Shown here: piece by piece, positions 5,964 through 12,313 of the stretch | Layout: every line of letters begins with the position of its first letter | How positions within the stretch are numbered: the stretch's first letter is position 1 | NCBI GenBank assembly: GCA_030038595.1 | Contig: JASHSW010000241.1 | Coordinates: 1-12,313 of the forward strand | Origin: Methylovirgula sp. | GTDB lineage: Bacteria > Pseudomonadota > Alphaproteobacteria > Rhizobiales > Beijerinckiaceae | Direction of reading: 5' to 3' | Length of the DNA stretch: 12,313 nt | Position numbers and translations under genes: made by a program | The notes under the pieces: model-generated | What the model was told of the DNA's origin: nothing | The model's database searches: none | The model's input: only the letters and a program-made list of their open reading frames with translations

Positions 5964-6143
5964 ATGAACAAAGAGAACGAGCATCGAAGAGCACGGCGAA
6001 AGTCGGCCGCCAATCGGCGCGACTGGCGGCGCATCCATCATTCGCCGCTATTCTGGATTGGCGTGGCGATGTTTTTCGCAGCCGTTTCGATTTATGTGGT
6101 TAGCGATGATCTAGCCTGGCGACCGCGCCTCGAACATAAGTGA
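5964..6143 (+). CDS. Small single-span membrane protein, 59 residues
   Basis: The frame starts at ATG 5964 with a strongly basic N-terminus (MNKENEHRRARRKSAANRRD), followed by 'HHSPLFWIGVAMFFAAVSIYVV' with one membrane segment at about 28-47, and a short tail 'SDDLAWRPRLEHK'. The positive-inside rule places the N-terminus in the cytoplasm. Small proteins with this 'FWIG...IYV.S.DL.WRP' pattern recur in Hyphomicrobiales as hypothetical proteins; no function is known to me. The ribosome-binding site is weak: AAGGA at 5944-5948 is 15 bases from the ATG. It lies just before tRNA-Gly. The clear hydrophobic segment and balanced composition support a real gene. Confidence 0.65.
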   Translation: MNKENEHRRARRKSAANRRDWRRIHHSPLFWIGVAMFFAAVSIYVVSDDLAWRPRLEHK

Positions 6144-6215
6144 GAATTTCACGCTATCTTGACCAGTCTGCCGTCCGTGTTGCAACGGATTGTGCGATAG
6201 CATATTTGCGGCGGC

Positions 6216-6289
6216 GCGGGTGTAGCTCAATGGTAGAGCAGCAGCCTTCCAAGCTGAATACGAGGGTTCGATTCCCTTCACCCGCTCCA
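6216..6289 (+). tRNA. tRNA-Gly (anticodon TCC)
   Basis: A 74-base gene. The acceptor stem pairs GCGGGTG (6216-6222) with CACCCGC, the discriminator is T and CCA is encoded (6287-6289). The anticodon loop CTTCCAA gives TCC, reading GGA and GGG. The T-arm is GAGGG-TTCGATT-CCCTT. The outermost anticodon-stem pair is a mismatch, as is usual for this tRNA in alphaproteobacteria. TTGCAA (6180-6185), 17 bases and TATTTG (6203-6208) could be its promoter but would start almost at the tRNA itself. It corresponds to E. coli glyT. Confidence 0.97.
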
Positions 6290-6357
6290 GTTTTCCGGTA
6301 AGAGAGAATAAGACGCCGGCCGCCGTGCCGGCGAGCGGCTTCGCAGGGGAGGGATCG

Positions 6358-6678
6358 ATGATCGTCGCCACGACCAATGAAATCGCCGGCTATCGAATCG
6401 TCCGCCATCTCGGCCTGGTGCGTGGAGTGACGGTGCGCTCGCGCAGCGTCGTCGGCAATCTGGTCGGCGGCATTCAATCGATCTTCGGCGGCAAGCTCGG
6501 CGCCTTCGTGCAGTTGGCGGAAACCGCCCGGCAGGAGGCGCTCGATCATATGTGCGACCACGCCGGCCAAAGCGGCGCCAACGCGGTCGTCGGCATGCGC
6601 TACGACGCCAACGAGATCATGGACGGGATTACGGAAGTCTTGGCCTACGGCAGCGCGGTTTGGATCGAGCCGGTCTAG
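6358..6678 (+). CDS. YbjQ / UPF0145 (DUF74) family protein
   Basis: A 106-residue soluble protein of the heavy-metal-binding-domain-like YbjQ family, whose members form ring-shaped oligomers of unknown function. Seen: the N-terminal 'MIVATTNEIAGYRIVRHLGLV' followed by 'GVTVRS', the helix 'ETARQEALDHMCDHAGQSGANAVVG' (about 55-79) and the strand 'VLAYGSAVWI', all typical and in the usual order; length is normal. The ATG at 6358 is chosen because AGGGGAGGG (6346-6353 region) lies just before it; an earlier in-frame start at 6325 would add 11 unrelated residues. It is convergent with the next gene, overlapping by 4 bases. No metal-binding residue can be assigned with confidence. Confidence 0.9.
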   Translation: MIVATTNEIAGYRIVRHLGLVRGVTVRSRSVVGNLVGGIQSIFGGKLGAFVQLAETARQEALDHMCDHAGQSGANAVVGMRYDANEIMDGITEVLAYGSAVWIEPV

Positions 6679-7127
6679 CCGGTCGGGGCGCTCTTGAGTT
6701 GCTGCCAGCTCTTTGCGGCGCGGGCAATGTTGGTCTGCGGCGCATAGAGGAAATAGACGAGCGAGGTGGCGCTCGAAAAACAATAGAGCTTATGGGTATT
6801 GGGATCGGTCCAGTTGATCGAGCAATCGGCGGGGATTTTCTTTCCGGCGATCACGCCGAGCGGATCGTTGTCGTCGAAGGCGCCCTTCATCTTGACGGGC
6901 GGAACGACCCATTTCCAGATGCCTTTCTCTTTGGCTTGGGAAGTCGCGATCCGCGGGTCTTGCAAGGTGTCCTTCAAGGCCGCCGCCGAGTTCGCCTGAT
7001 CATTGACCGGAGCACTGGAGATCGATTGCTTGGCCGATTGCGCGAAAGCGGCCGTGCCGAGCGCCGCACAGGAGATCGATAGCGCCGTCAGAATGGCGGC
7101 GAGCGGCGTGGCAAAACGGGCGGTCAT
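6675..7127 (-). CDS. Exported protein of unknown function, distantly YHS-like
   Basis: A 150-residue protein with a signal peptide (residues 1-29, likely cut after AFA). The mature part begins with a polar Ser/Gln/Ala-rich region, then 'GIWKWVVPPVKMKGAF', and a C-terminal half 'DPLGVIAGKKIPADCSINW' followed by 'HKLYCFSSATSLVYFL' and 'APQTN'. The pattern D-P..GK..P....I.W......Y.FSS...S..YFL..P resembles YHS domains, but the usual metal-binding Cys arrangement is not seen; Cys102 and Cys116 are present. The relation is tentative. The ATG at 7125-7127 has AGGAG at 7134-7138 on the minus strand. It is divergent from tRNA-Trp and convergent with the ybjQ-like gene. Confidence 0.78.
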   Translation of the reverse strand: MTARFATPLAAILTALSISCAALGTAAFAQSAKQSISSAPVNDQANSAAALKDTLQDPRIATSQAKEKGIWKWVVPPVKMKGAFDDNDPLGVIAGKKIPADCSINWTDPNTHKLYCFSSATSLVYFLYAPQTNIARAAKSWQQLKSAPTG

Positions 7128-7210
7128 GGAAGGCTCCTCGATTCAACCGTATCAGACGCGGGCAACTTGCTTTGTCGCGCCGCGACCCGCTAGATATGTC
7201 TAGGCTTGCT

Positions 7211-7286
7211 AGGAGTGTAGCTCAATTGGTAGAGCACCGGTCTCCAAAACCGGGGGTTGGGGGTTCGAGTCCCTCCTCTCCTGCCA
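7211..7286 (+). tRNA. tRNA-Trp (anticodon CCA)
   Basis: A 76-base gene with encoded CCA (7284-7286) and discriminator G, the usual tryptophan identity base. The anticodon stem CCGGT/ACCGG holds loop CTCCAAA with CCA at 7244-7246. The T-arm is GGGGG-TTCGAGT-CCCTC. The acceptor stem AGGAGTG/CTCTCCT has a T-T mismatch at pair 6-67. TTGCTT (7167-7172), 18 bases and TAGATA (7191-7196) may be its promoter. In many alphaproteobacteria this tRNA directly precedes secE; here the sulfate operon intervenes. Confidence 0.97.
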
Positions 7287-7371
7287 TCTTTTTCCCGAGC
7301 CGCGCTTCCTTTTACCTCAGCCGATTGCCGTAACGGCGCATCGCAAGTGCCCACCCTCGTTCCATCAAATG

Positions 7372-7388
7372 TCTACTAATTTGATAGA
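7372..7388. promoter_or_regulatory. Imperfect palindrome upstream of the sulfate operon, candidate operator
   Basis: TCTACTAATTTGATAGA has inverted arms TCTA/TAGA and AA/TT around its centre, fitting TCTAYYAAWTTRRTAGA on both strands. It lies 75 bases before the binding-protein start codon, just ahead of TTGACT (7395-7400), which could be a -35 element. The AT-rich site stands out from the GC-rich surroundings. Binding by a sulfur-responsive regulator is inference; the regulator is not in the window. Confidence 0.4.
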
Positions 7389-7463
7389 ATAAGCTTGACT
7401 TCCAATCCGCCACGGTTTTTCGCTGATTGGAAGGCTGTCGCCCGACAATGAGGGGAATGGGGC

Positions 7464-8564
7464 ATGCGCGGGACCAGATTTGCAGTTTTGGGCTTGGGAA
7501 TTGCCGCCGGCATGGGCTTGGCGGGCGGTTGGGCCATCCAGGCGCGTAGCGCCCAGAACGTCACGATTTTGAATGTCTCCTACGATCCGACCCGCGAACT
7601 CTATGCGGCGATCAACGACCTCTTCGTGGAGAGCTACAAAGCCAAGACGGGCATCGATGTCCTTGTCGAGCAATCGCATAGCGGTTCGAGCAAACAGGCC
7701 CGCGCCGTGATCGAAGGATTGAATGCCGACGTCGTGACCCTGGGCCTCGGCTGGGACGTGACCGCCATCGAGCGCGCCGGCCTCATCAAGCCCGGCTGGC
7801 AAGATCGATTTCCGGACAACGCTTCGCCCTATACTTCGACGGTCGCTTTCCTGGTCCGCAAAGGCAATCCCAAACACATCCACGACTGGAAGGACCTGCT
7901 ACGCCCCGACGTGCAGGTCATCGTGCCCAATCCGAAGGTCAGCGGGGCGGGGCGCTGGGCCTTTCTCGGCCTTTGGGGCGCCGTTGCCGGCGCCAAGACG
8001 TATGATCTTTCAACTCCCGAAGGCCTCGCCGCGTCGATCGCCGACGGCAAAGCGGCCAAGGATTTCCCCGCCTACAAGAGCGCCGCGGCGCTCGCGGCGG
8101 TCACCGAACTCTACAAACACGTTCCGGTGCTCGACACGGGCGCGCGCGGCGCCACGGTGACGTTCGCGCAAAAGGGCATCGGCGATGTGCTGCTCAATTG
8201 GGAGAACGAACTCTATCTGGCGCGGGACGAATTCGGCCAAGACAAGTTCGAAATCGTCTATCCCTCAGTGAGCGTGCTCGGCGAACCGCCGGTCGCCGTC
8301 GTCGATTCGGTCGTCGACAAAAGAGGCACGCGCGCCGTTGCCGAGGCCTATCTCAATTTCCTCTACACGAAGGAAGCGCAGGACGTGATCGCCCAGTGGC
8401 ATTATCGACCGCGCGATACGGCGATCCTCAAGAAGTACAGCGCCGACTTCCCGCCGCTGAAACTGTTTACGGTCGATGAAGCTTTCGGCGGCTGGGCGAA
8501 AGCCCAGCAAACTTTCTTCGCCGACGGCGGCGTCTTCGATCAAATCTACAAACCGACGAACTAG
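7464..8564 (+). CDS. sbp: Sulfate/thiosulfate ABC transporter periplasmic binding protein
   Basis: Captures sulfate (or thiosulfate) in the periplasm and delivers it to the CysTW permease. The 366-residue protein has a signal peptide (likely cut after ARSA, residue 30) and the family hallmarks in order: 'LNVSYDPTRELY' (36-47), 'QSHSGSSKQARAVIEGL' (70-86, the family's HGGSGKQA loop with two Gly changed to Ser), 'ADVVTLGLGWDV' (88-99), and 'IVPNPKVSGAGRWAFL' (153-168, family NPKTSGGARW). The ligand-contacting Ser residues of SYDPT and the second loop are kept. The ATG at 7464 has GGGG runs just upstream. It is the first gene of the operon; a hairpin sits in the 84-base gap before cysT. Whether it is Sbp-type (sulfate) or CysP-type (thiosulfate) cannot be settled by eye. 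Confidence 0.92.
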   Translation: MRGTRFAVLGLGIAAGMGLAGGWAIQARSAQNVTILNVSYDPTRELYAAINDLFVESYKAKTGIDVLVEQSHSGSSKQARAVIEGLNADVVTLGLGWDVTAIERAGLIKPGWQDRFPDNASPYTSTVAFLVRKGNPKHIHDWKDLLRPDVQVIVPNPKVSGAGRWAFLGLWGAVAGAKTYDLSTPEGLAASIADGKAAKDFPAYKSAAALAAVTELYKHVPVLDTGARGATVTFAQKGIGDVLLNWENELYLARDEFGQDKFEIVYPSVSVLGEPPVAVVDSVVDKRGTRAVAEAYLNFLYTKEAQDVIAQWHYRPRDTAILKKYSADFPPLKLFTVDEAFGGWAKAQQTFFADGGVFDQIYKPTN

Positions 8565-8612
8565 ATCAGCACGTGCATTCTCGATATCTTGGCTCAGCCT
8601 TCCCTGACCGGC

Positions 8613-8629
8613 GAGCGGCGCGGCTGCTC
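8613..8629 (+). other. Intercistronic hairpin between sbp and cysT
   Basis: GAGCGGC and GCTGCTC pair (7 pairs, one G.T) around GCG. It lies 19 bases before the cysT ATG and just before the GTGAGAGA ribosome-binding region. Hairpins here are known in other ABC operons to keep binding-protein mRNA more abundant than permease mRNA; that role is inferred. Confidence 0.35.
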
Positions 8630-8648
8630 TTCGTGAGAGACTGAGTCC

Positions 8649-9554
8649 ATGGCTCGCGCCACCCGCGTCATTCCGGGCCTGCCGCTCACGCTCGGCTATA
8701 CTCTGCTTTATCTCTCGCTGCTCGTCTTGCTGCCGCTCGCCGCCCTCGTCGTCAAGACGACGCAGCTTTCTTGGCACGAGTTTACCGCGACGATCGTCGA
8801 TCCGGTGGTCGTCGCCGCTTTCCGGCTCACCCTCGGCGCCTCGGTCATCGCCGCGGCGATCAACGGCATCTTTGGCCTCATCGTCGCCTGGGTGCTGGTG
8901 CGCGAGCCGTTTTTCGGGCACCGGTTCTTCGACGCGCTGATTGATTTTCCTTTCGCGCTGCCGACCGCTGTCGCCGGCATCACGTTCAGCACGCTCTATC
9001 TCAAGGACGGCTGGATCGGCGGTTTGGGAGATCACCTCGTCGGTGCCGCGAACTCTCTGGCGGCGCGTGGCGGGCATCCCGATCTCGTTCCGCGCGGCGC
9101 CCTTTCTTGGCTCGATTTTCCGTTCAGCAACACCAATACCGGCATCGTCATCGTCCTGGTCTTCGTCGGCCTTCCTTTTGTCGTGCGCACCGTGCAGCCG
9201 GTGCTGCAGGAATGGGATGGCGAATTCGAGCAGGCCGCCCACAGTCTCGGGGCGGACGGGTGGACGACGTTTCGCCGCGTCATCTTCCCGGAGATTTTTC
9301 CCGCCTGGCTGAGCGGCGTCGCACTCGCCTTTGCGCGCGCCATCGGCGAATACGGGTCGGTCATCTTCATCGCCAGCAACATTCCCGGCAAGTCGCAGAT
9401 CGTCCCGCTGCAAATCGTCATCAAGCTCGACGAATTCCGAACGTCGCAGGCGACGGCGATCGGCGTAGTCTTGCTCTTTATCTCACTCCTCGTCCTTTTG
9501 AGCATCAACGGCATCGAATTCTGGTCGAGGCATCGTCAGCGGGCAGTGGCATAG
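8649..9554 (+). CDS. cysT: Sulfate ABC transporter permease, CysT subunit
   Basis: One of two inner-membrane subunits forming the sulfate channel. The 301-residue protein has about six hydrophobic segments (about 12-36, 58-84, 97-118, 163-180, 220-243, 268-289), and the coupling-helix EAA motif 'EFEQAAHSLGADGWTTFRRV' (192-211), which docks on CysA. 'FALPTAVAGITFSTLY' and 'RAIGEYGSVIFIASNIPG' are characteristic of CysT. It is slightly longer than the usual 275-290 residues, mainly through a loop at about 128-160. The ATG at 8649 follows GAGAGA at 8635-8640. It ends 2 bases before cysW. Confidence 0.93.
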   Translation: MARATRVIPGLPLTLGYTLLYLSLLVLLPLAALVVKTTQLSWHEFTATIVDPVVVAAFRLTLGASVIAAAINGIFGLIVAWVLVREPFFGHRFFDALIDFPFALPTAVAGITFSTLYLKDGWIGGLGDHLVGAANSLAARGGHPDLVPRGALSWLDFPFSNTNTGIVIVLVFVGLPFVVRTVQPVLQEWDGEFEQAAHSLGADGWTTFRRVIFPEIFPAWLSGVALAFARAIGEYGSVIFIASNIPGKSQIVPLQIVIKLDEFRTSQATAIGVVLLFISLLVLLSINGIEFWSRHRQRAVA

Positions 9555-9556
9555 GC

Positions 9557-10600
9557 ATGGCCGGCGCTCCGACCATCAAAGTGCAAGCGACGGACGGGCA
9601 GGCCGTGCGGCGTGCCACGAAGCGATCCTTTGTGGGCCGGCTGCTTGTCGGCGTGACTGTCCTGTTTTTGACCGTGTTCGTGGTGCTGCCCGTGGTCAAC
9701 GTTTTCTCGCAGGCGCTGTCGAACGGGGTCGGCGCCTATGTCGACACCTTCTACGCGCCGGCGCCGAACCCCGATGCCAAGCCCACCCTATACGAGCGGC
9801 TGAAACTCTCCGCCGAACGCGGCCGCGTGGAGCGGACGTGGAGCTCGATCCGCTTGAGTTGCGGCGTCGCGGCGATCGTCGTGCCGCTCAACATCGTTTT
9901 CGGACTGGCGGCGGCCTGGGCGATCACCAAATTCCGCTTCAAGGGCCGCGTGTTGTTGGTCACCATGATCGATCTGCCGTTCTCGGTTTCGCCGGTGATT
10001 GCCGGCCTTGTTTTCGTGCTGCTGTTCGGCCGCGGCGGCATATTCGGCGATTGGGCCACGAACTTGGAATGGTCCGACCCGACGTCGCTCACCTGGCAGG
10101 GATTTACCGGCCATTGGTGGCCGCTGGCGTTCGCGCGCACCTACGACGGTATCATCTTCACGCCGCTTGCGATCGTGCTTGCTACGATCTTCGTGACGTT
10201 TCCGTTTGTGGCGCGCTCGCTGATCCCCTTGATGGATGTGCAAGGATCGGAAGAAGAACTCGCCGCAATCTCGCTTGGCGCCAGCGGCTGGCGCACGTTT
10301 TGCACCGTCACGCTCGCCAATATAAAATGGGGGCTGCTCTACGGCGCAATTCTTTGCACCGCCCGCGCCTTCGGGGAGTTCGGCGCGGTCTCCGTCGTCT
10401 CCGGCCATATCGATAGCAACGATACGATGCCGCTGCGCGTCGAAAAGCTCTGGAACGATTATGATATGCAAGCCGCGTTCAGCGTGGCGACCCTGCTGGC
10501 GGGACTGGCGGTCGTTACCTTGATCGTCAAAAGCGTCGTCGAATGGAAGACCAGCCGAACGCAAGCAGCCGAACCTCCCGAAGCGGGTGAACTCCGATGA
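9557..10600 (+). CDS. cysW: Sulfate ABC transporter permease, CysW subunit, with extra loops
   Basis: The second channel subunit. Family signs: '[16 protein letters not shown]' (115-130), '[20 protein letters not shown]' (139-158), '[19 protein letters not shown]' (208-226), EAA motif '[20 protein letters not shown]' (232-251) and '[17 protein letters not shown]' (269-285). At 347 residues it is about 50 longer than E. coli CysW. The excess lies in a charged insert at about 67-94 after the first membrane segment and a second one at about 164-197, both expected on the periplasmic side. The ATG at 9557 is chosen because it starts 2 bases after the cysT stop; the frame stays open upstream inside cysT but that part is not protein-like. 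The stop overlaps the cysA start (ATGA). Confidence 0.93.
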   Translation: MAGAPTIKVQATDGQAVRRATKRSFVGRLLVGVTVLFLTVFVVLPVVNVFSQALSNGVGAYVDTFYAPAPNPDAKPTLYERLKLSAERGRVERTWSSIRLSCGVAAIVVPLNIVFGLAAAWAITKFRFKGRVLLVTMIDLPFSVSPVIAGLVFVLLFGRGGIFGDWATNLEWSDPTSLTWQGFTGHWWPLAFARTYDGIIFTPLAIVLATIFVTFPFVARSLIPLMDVQGSEEELAAISLGASGWRTFCTVTLANIKWGLLYGAILCTARAFGEFGAVSVVSGHIDSNDTMPLRVEKLWNDYDMQAAFSVATLLAGLAVVTLIVKSVVEWKTSRTQAAEPPEAGELR

Positions 10601-11631
10601 GCATCGAAGTGCGGGGGATCAGCAAGTCCTACGGCGCCTCTCAAGCGCTCAAGGACGTGAGTCTCAAGGTCAAGTCGGGCGAACTCGTCGCCCTGCTTGG
10701 GCCCAGCGGTTCCGGGAAGACCACGTTGCTGCGCATCATCGCCGGCATCGAGGATGCCGATCCCGGCAGCGGCAAGGTGCTGTTCGACGATGTCGACGTT
10801 TCTTCGACCGACGCCGGCAAGCGGCGGATCGGCTTTGTCTTCCAGCATTACGCGTTGTTCAAGCAGATGAGCGTCTTCGAGAACATCGCCTTCGGGCTGC
10901 GCTCCAAACCGTGGCGCGAGCGGCCCTCGAACGGCGCGATCCGCGCCAAGGTCGAGGAGCTGCTGACGCTGGTGCAACTGCAGAATTTCGCGCAACGCTA
11001 TCCAAACCAGCTGTCGGGCGGGCAGCGCCAGCGCGTCGCGTTGGCCCGCGCGCTCGCCGTCGAGCCGCGTGTGTTGCTGCTCGACGAGCCGTTCGGTGCG
11101 CTCGACGCAACCGTGCGGCGTGAGCTTCGCCGCTGGCTGCGCAAGCTACACGATACGATCAAAGTGACGACGATCTTCGTCACTCACGACCAGGAAGAGG
11201 CGCTGGAAGTCGCCGACCGCATCGCGGTCATGAACAACGCGAAGATCGAGCAGATCGGTTCGCCCGAGGAAGTCTACGAAAAGCCGGCCAATCCATTCGT
11301 CTATGCGTTTTTAGGAAACTACAATCTTTTTCACGGCCGTCACGACGATACGCCGCGCGGCCAAGGCAGCGGCGCCGTCACGTTCGTGCGGCCGCACGAC
11401 ATCGAGATTCTCCGCGAAAATCCCGACGGCTCGGCGATTGCCGCGAGAGTGACGCATATCGGCTTTGCCGGCGCGGCGGTGAACGTCGAACTCGTCCGGC
11501 ACGACGATCAACAGTCGATCGATGCCGAGCTGAGCAACCAGGCGTATCGCGCCTTGAGTCTCAAACAGGACGACGAGGTCTTCATCCGGCTTCGCAACTC
11601 GCATTCCTTCTACGAGGACTATGCGATCTGA
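10597..11631 (+). CDS. cysA: Sulfate ABC transporter ATP-binding protein CysA
   Basis: ATPase that powers sulfate import from the cytoplasmic face. The 344-residue protein has Walker A 'GPSGSGKTT' (35-43), Q-loop Gln83, signature 'LSGGQRQR' (139-146), Walker B 'VLLLDEP' (159-165) with catalytic Glu164, D-loop 'GALD' (167-170) and H-loop His197, so all catalytic parts are present. '[11 protein letters not shown]' and 'VRPHDIEI' introduce the C-terminal regulatory domain, which is somewhat shorter than in the 365-residue E. coli protein. ATG at 10597 overlaps the cysW stop by 4 bases, a sign of translational coupling. It is the last gene of the operon; a hairpin and T-run follow at 11698-11737. 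Confidence 0.95.
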   Translation: MSIEVRGISKSYGASQALKDVSLKVKSGELVALLGPSGSGKTTLLRIIAGIEDADPGSGKVLFDDVDVSSTDAGKRRIGFVFQHYALFKQMSVFENIAFGLRSKPWRERPSNGAIRAKVEELLTLVQLQNFAQRYPNQLSGGQRQRVALARALAVEPRVLLLDEPFGALDATVRRELRRWLRKLHDTIKVTTIFVTHDQEEALEVADRIAVMNNAKIEQIGSPEEVYEKPANPFVYAFLGNYNLFHGRHDDTPRGQGSGAVTFVRPHDIEILRENPDGSAIAARVTHIGFAGAAVNVELVRHDDQQSIDAELSNQAYRALSLKQDDEVFIRLRNSHSFYEDYAI

Positions 11632-11697
11632 AGCCGTCGGGGCGGCTGCGGCCGAATTGACTTGGCGGGAGGGAATTCGTGGATTATATAGCCGCCA

Positions 11698-11737
11698 TGT
11701 GGCGCGTGGCCGACCGGCTCCGCGCCGCGACTTTTTT
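11698..11737 (+). terminator. Probable terminator of the sulfate operon
   Basis: TGTGGCGCG (11698-11706) pairs with CGCGCCGCG (11721-11729), with an inner small stem GGCC/GGCT in the loop; TTTTTT follows two bases later (11732-11737). It lies 66 bases after the cysA stop and directly ahead of the secE promoter candidate, so it would insulate the two units. Confidence 0.55.
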
Positions 11738-11763
11738 GGCTGGAGCGGGAATCGGGTTAGAAT
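11736..11763 (+). promoter_or_regulatory. Candidate promoter of secE-nusG
   Basis: TTGGCT (11736-11741), a 16-base spacer and TAGAAT (11758-11763) match the sigma-70 consensus at 4 and 5 of 6 positions. Transcription would start near 11770, about 60 bases before the secE ATG. A less likely alternative is TTGACT at 11657-11662 with GATTAT at 11682-11687, whose transcript would begin in the hairpin. Confidence 0.5.
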
Positions 11764-11831
11764 CGCCTTTTGCAGTCCGACGCGCCTGCAAACCTTTCGC
11801 CGGCAAAGCTTCATCGAATGCGTGAGCGACA

Positions 11832-12023
11832 ATGCTCAATCCATTGGAATTTCTTCAAGAGGTGCGCCAGGAAGCCGACAAGGTCACCTGGCCGACGCGG
11901 CGCGAGACCTTGATCACCACGGGGCTCGTCATCGTGATGGTAATTTTGGTCAGCCTGTTTTTTCTTGCCGTTGATGAGGTCCTACGCCTGATGGTTCATT
12001 TGATCTTAAGCCTCGGCCATTGA
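11832..12023 (+). CDS. secE: Preprotein translocase subunit SecE
   Basis: Essential small subunit of the SecYEG protein-export channel that clamps the two halves of SecY. The 63-residue protein is the short, single-span form usual in alphaproteobacteria. Seen: the amphipathic helix and conserved 'EVRQEADKVTWPTRRET' (10-26), followed by one membrane segment (about 29-50, 'GLVIVMVILVSLFFLAVDEV'). The ATG at 11832 follows GTGAGCGAC. nusG begins 25 bases after its stop, the standard order, which runs on to ribosomal protein genes beyond the window. Confidence 0.96.
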   Translation: MLNPLEFLQEVRQEADKVTWPTRRETLITTGLVIVMVILVSLFFLAVDEVLRLMVHLILSLGH

Positions 12024-12048
12024 TTTCAAGGGAGCTTTCGCATCGGCC

Positions 12049-12313
12049 ATGAGCACGCGCTGGTATATCGTCCACGCCTATTCCAATTTCGAAAAGAAGG
12101 TCGCCGAATCGATCCGCGAACAGGCCGCGCAACGCGGCCTTGCCGACAAGTTCGAAGAGATTCTGGTGCCGACCGAGCAAGTCGTCGAAGTGCGCAAGGG
12201 CCGGAAAGTGAATTCGGAGCGCAAGTTCTTCCCCGGCTACGTGCTTGTCAAATGCGATCTGACCGATGAGATCTACCATCTCATCAAGAACACGCCGAAA
12301 GTGACGGGCTTCT
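12049..12313 (+). CDS. nusG: Transcription termination/antitermination protein NusG, N-terminal part
   Basis: NusG binds RNA polymerase, stops pausing and links it to Rho or the ribosome. The first 88 residues are present; the gene runs off the window. Seen: 'RWYIVHAYSNFEKKVAESI' (4-22), 'ILVPTEQVVEVRKGRK' (38-53) and 'ERKFFPGYVLVKCDLTDE' (57-74), the standard NGN domain that contacts the polymerase clamp. The ATG at 12049 has AAGGGAG at about 12028-12034. The order secE-nusG is nearly universal in bacteria. Confidence 0.97.
   Translation, partial: MSTRWYIVHAYSNFEKKVAESIREQAAQRGLADKFEEILVPTEQVVEVRKGRKVNSERKFFPGYVLVKCDLTDEIYHLIKNTPKVTGF

Noticed and set aside
8265..9413. Long open frame on the minus strand opposite sbp and cysT
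   Set aside because: It has a charged, low-complexity Arg/Asp/Glu composition with no domain, and lies antisense to clearly identified transporter genes; GC-rich coding DNA often leaves such frames open.
9107..9556. Upstream extension of the cysW frame inside cysT
   Set aside because: The added 150 residues are Arg/His/Ala-rich without membrane segments and overlap cysT in another frame; the ATG at 9557 fits the family's N-terminus.
9788..10564. Open frame on the minus strand opposite cysW
   Set aside because: No domain or plausible start, composition mirrors the sense codons, and cysW is certain.
11657..11687. TTGACT with GATTAT as the main secE promoter
   Set aside because: The spacer is 19 bases and the transcript would start within a hairpin plus T-run; TTGGCT-N16-TAGAAT just downstream is better placed.
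1..12313. CRISPR array, insertion sequence, toxin-antitoxin or phage-defence genes
   Set aside because: No regularly spaced repeats, transposase, integrase, or defence-type protein motifs were found on either strand.

Overview
The window comes from a GC-rich alphaproteobacterium, most likely of the order Hyphomicrobiales (Rhizobiales) or close to it. This rests on the form of the tRNA genes (all with encoded CCA), several small secreted or membrane proteins of rhizobial type, a CtrA-like box, and the rlmB / tRNA / secE-nusG neighbourhood. The genus cannot be named from the sequence.

Layout. (1) 1-1912: the 3' end of aspS (aspartyl-tRNA synthetase), followed 15 bases later by a membrane-anchored SGNH-hydrolase-like protein. 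(2) 1994-2549: a short 'WQPMATAPKDGT' protein, then tRNA-Thr(TGT) on the minus strand, with a strong hairpin between these two convergent genes. (3) 2550-4164: a gene-poor stretch with two candidate hairpins and a doubtful 39-codon frame, then two small exported proteins. The first ends in a clear intrinsic terminator. The second has a perfect TTAA-N7-TTAAC (CtrA-type) box just upstream. (4) 4134-4973 (minus): rlmB, a 23S rRNA 2'-O-methyltransferase, divergent from tRNA-Tyr(GTA). (5) 5111-5879: tRNA-Tyr, an 18-base tandem repeat, a small exported protein, and a degenerate second copy of the 3' part of tRNA-Tyr. This arrangement looks like the scar of an integrative element or of a tRNA duplication. 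(6) 5964-7286: a 59-residue membrane protein, tRNA-Gly(TCC), a YbjQ-family protein, an exported protein on the minus strand and tRNA-Trp(CCA). (7) 7464-11631: a complete sulfate/thiosulfate ABC importer (binding protein, CysT, CysW, CysA) in one operon, ending in a hairpin plus T-run. (8) 11736-12313: a promoter, secE and the start of nusG.

How it fits together. The order tRNA-Thr, tRNA-Tyr, tRNA-Gly, (tRNA-Trp), secE, nusG resembles the ancestral thrU-tyrU-glyT-thrT-tufB-secE-nusG translation cluster known from E. coli. Here it is broken up by unrelated genes, no tuf gene is present, and a 4.2-kb sulfate-uptake operon lies between tRNA-Trp and secE. The sulfate operon has its own ribosome-binding sites, tight permease/ATPase coupling (2-base gap, then a 4-base overlap) and a candidate operator upstream.

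I found no CRISPR array, insertion sequence, toxin-antitoxin pair or clear new defence system. The most unusual items are the tRNA-Tyr repeat pair, the CtrA-type box and the interrupted translation cluster.
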